64,000 nt of DNA, taken from contig JADJQT010000001.1 of the NCBI GenBank assembly GCA_016712595.1, positions 1,733,501-1,797,500 of the forward strand. Reading direction: 5' to 3'. This DNA is from Rhodospirillales bacterium (GTDB lineage: Bacteria; Pseudomonadota; Alphaproteobacteria; Rhodospirillales; Defluviicoccaceae). This document shows positions 63,020 to 64,000 of the stretch, in pieces; positions within the stretch are counted from its first letter, which is position 1; each line of letters opens with the position of its first letter. A program made the translations under genes and the position numbers. The notes under the pieces are model-generated. The model worked only from the letters and a program-made list of their open reading frames with translations, made no database searches and was not told where the DNA came from.

Positions 63020-64000
63020 ATGGAGACGGAAGCCATTTATAATCGCAACGCCGATACCGCGTCACCTATCTCGACGGCCGACGTCGTTGTAATTGGCGGC
63101 GGTCCGGCGGGAACGACGCTCGGCTCTCTCCTCGTTGAAAAAGGGTGGCGGGTGGTGCTCCTGGAACAGGATTACCACCCTCGTTTTCATATCGGCGAAT
63201 CATTGCTGCCGATGAACCTGCCGCTCTTCGAGCGGTTGGGCGTGCTGGAACAGGTGCGCCAAATCGGTGTCGTCAAGAACGGAGCCGAATTTTGTCCGGC
63301 CGGTTCCGGCGATCGTATGGAAACAATCTACTTCAAAGATGCCCTGAAGTTTTCGCCGCGATACGCGTTCCAGGTCCGCCGGTCGGAATTCGACGAACTG
63401 CTGTTCCGCCATTGTTCGGCGCGGGGCGTTTCGGCATTTGAGGGAGTCAAAGTCCGGGAGGTGACGTTTGGTGGTGACGGCCGGCATCTTGTCGAAGCGC
63501 GTAACGGCGCCGGTTATCGCCTTTTCTGGCACACACGCTTCGTTGTCGATGCCTCAGGCCGGGACACGTTCTTGTCGCGAAAACTAGGATTAAAGAAGAA
63601 AAACCCTAAACATCATAGTGCAGCCCTGTTCGCCCACTATAGAAGCGTCGTTCGTCGTACCGGAGACGACGAAGGTAATATCAGCATCTACTGGTTCGAG
63701 CACGGCTGGTTCTGGATAATTCCGTTGCGCGATGGTTTGACCAGCGTCGGTGCGGTGTGCTCGCCGACATATCTAAAGACGCGCAAAGTTGAGGCGACGG
63801 AGTTTCTCTGGCAGACAATTCAGCTATGTCCGGAGGTCCGGAAGCGACTGCGTAACGCCGAAATCGTCGGAGCGGCGCAAGCAACGGGAAATTTTTCATA
63901 CTATTCTTCCCGCATTCGCGGCAATGGCTTCCTGCTGGTCGGCGATGCGTTTGCCTTCGTCGATCCCGTATTTTCCACGGGCGTCTTTTTCGCCATGAAC
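63020..64000 (+). CDS. FAD-dependent oxidoreductase/halogenase-like protein, N-terminal part
   Basis: 327 residues before the right edge, no stop. FAD site DVVVIGGGPAGTTLGSLLVE, HPRFHIGESLLPMNLPLFER, the WxWxIP-like stretch WFEHGWFWIIPLRDG and GNGFLLVGDAFAFVDPVFS. This is the flavin-dependent halogenase/oxidoreductase (tryptophan-halogenase-like) group found in xanthomonadin, aryl-polyene and resorcinol clusters. Whether it halogenates cannot be decided, although a WxWxIP-like motif is typical of halogenases. It starts 40 bases from the divergent ACP start, so the two promoters must overlap coding DNA or each other. Confidence 0.88.
   Translation, partial: METEAIYNRNADTASPISTADVVVIGGGPAGTTLGSLLVEKGWRVVLLEQDYHPRFHIGESLLPMNLPLFERLGVLEQVRQIGVVKNGAEFCPAGSGDRMETIYFKDALKFSPRYAFQVRRSEFDELLFRHCSARGVSAFEGVKVREVTFGGDGRHLVEARNGAGYRLFWHTRFVVDASGRDTFLSRKLGLKKKNPKHHSAALFAHYRSVVRRTGDDEGNISIYWFEHGWFWIIPLRDGLTSVGAVCSPTYLKTRKVEATEFLWQTIQLCPEVRKRLRNAEIVGAAQATGNFSYYSSRIRGNGFLLVGDAFAFVDPVFSTGVFFAMN

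Overview
The window is high-GC chromosomal DNA from an alphaproteobacterium, most likely of the Rhodospirillales type. This is inferred from gene content: the pcm–tolC–popZ(DUF2497)–valS order, usg, an RpoH-type sigma-32, the NrtR-like Nudix/winged-helix NAD regulator, DUF1289 and two DUF2934 proteins. The glycogen genes would suit a glycogen-accumulating genus such as Defluviicoccus, but the sequence alone does not fix the genus. No phage, insertion sequence, CRISPR array or plasmid functions were seen.

Layout. 1-3.8 kb: ispH (cut by the left edge), hisI, rpmF, an MlaC-like gene, rpoH with a long leader that holds a small ORF, and usg. 4-13 kb: a SAM hydrolase, a metallo-beta-lactamase-fold enzyme, a type I secretion ABC/HlyD pair, DUF2066, and a Pat-like acetyltransferase fused to an acyl-CoA synthetase domain. 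13-22 kb: small DUF1289/DUF2934 genes, then a signalling block. That block holds a REC-PAS-PAS-GGDEF-EAL regulator, an RpfF-type DSF (diffusible signal factor) synthase and, facing it, an RpfC-type hybrid sensor kinase. 22.7-29 kb: tRNA-Asn, tRNA-Cys, pcm, tolC, popZ, valS. 29-31 kb: an AT-rich promoter region and a secreted galactose-oxidase-like copper radical oxidase with its own terminator. 31-41 kb: malQ-glgX-glgB, DUF2934, a small membrane protein and a GH57 glycosidase. 41-50 kb: a cold-shock protein, an RND efflux permease/adaptor pair, an MCE (Mla-type) lipid transport operon whose permease gene has an in-frame stop, and a LysE exporter. 50-53 kb: an L,D-transpeptidase lipoprotein and the Nudix regulator. 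53-64 kb: a leftward, tightly coupled aryl-polyene-type operon (ACP, acyltransferase, YdcF, chain-length-factor-like protein, dehydratase, LolA, MMPL exporter, ketosynthase, second chain-length-factor-like protein, ketoreductase, glycosyltransferase) with a divergent FAD oxidoreductase at the right edge.

How the genes work together. The strongest system is the DSF quorum-sensing module. RpfF keeps both catalytic glutamates with the 20-residue spacing of Xanthomonas RpfF. RpfC keeps the membrane sensor, kinase, receiver and HPt. The two genes converge as in Xanthomonas, but the neighbouring response regulator is a GGDEF-EAL protein in place of the HD-GYP protein RpfG. The same window carries a xanthomonadin/aryl-polyene-like cluster. 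Two genes carry apparent single-base lesions: the MCE permease (TGA) and the ACP (1-nt frameshift just after the phosphopantetheine serine). Either may be a true mutation or a sequence error.
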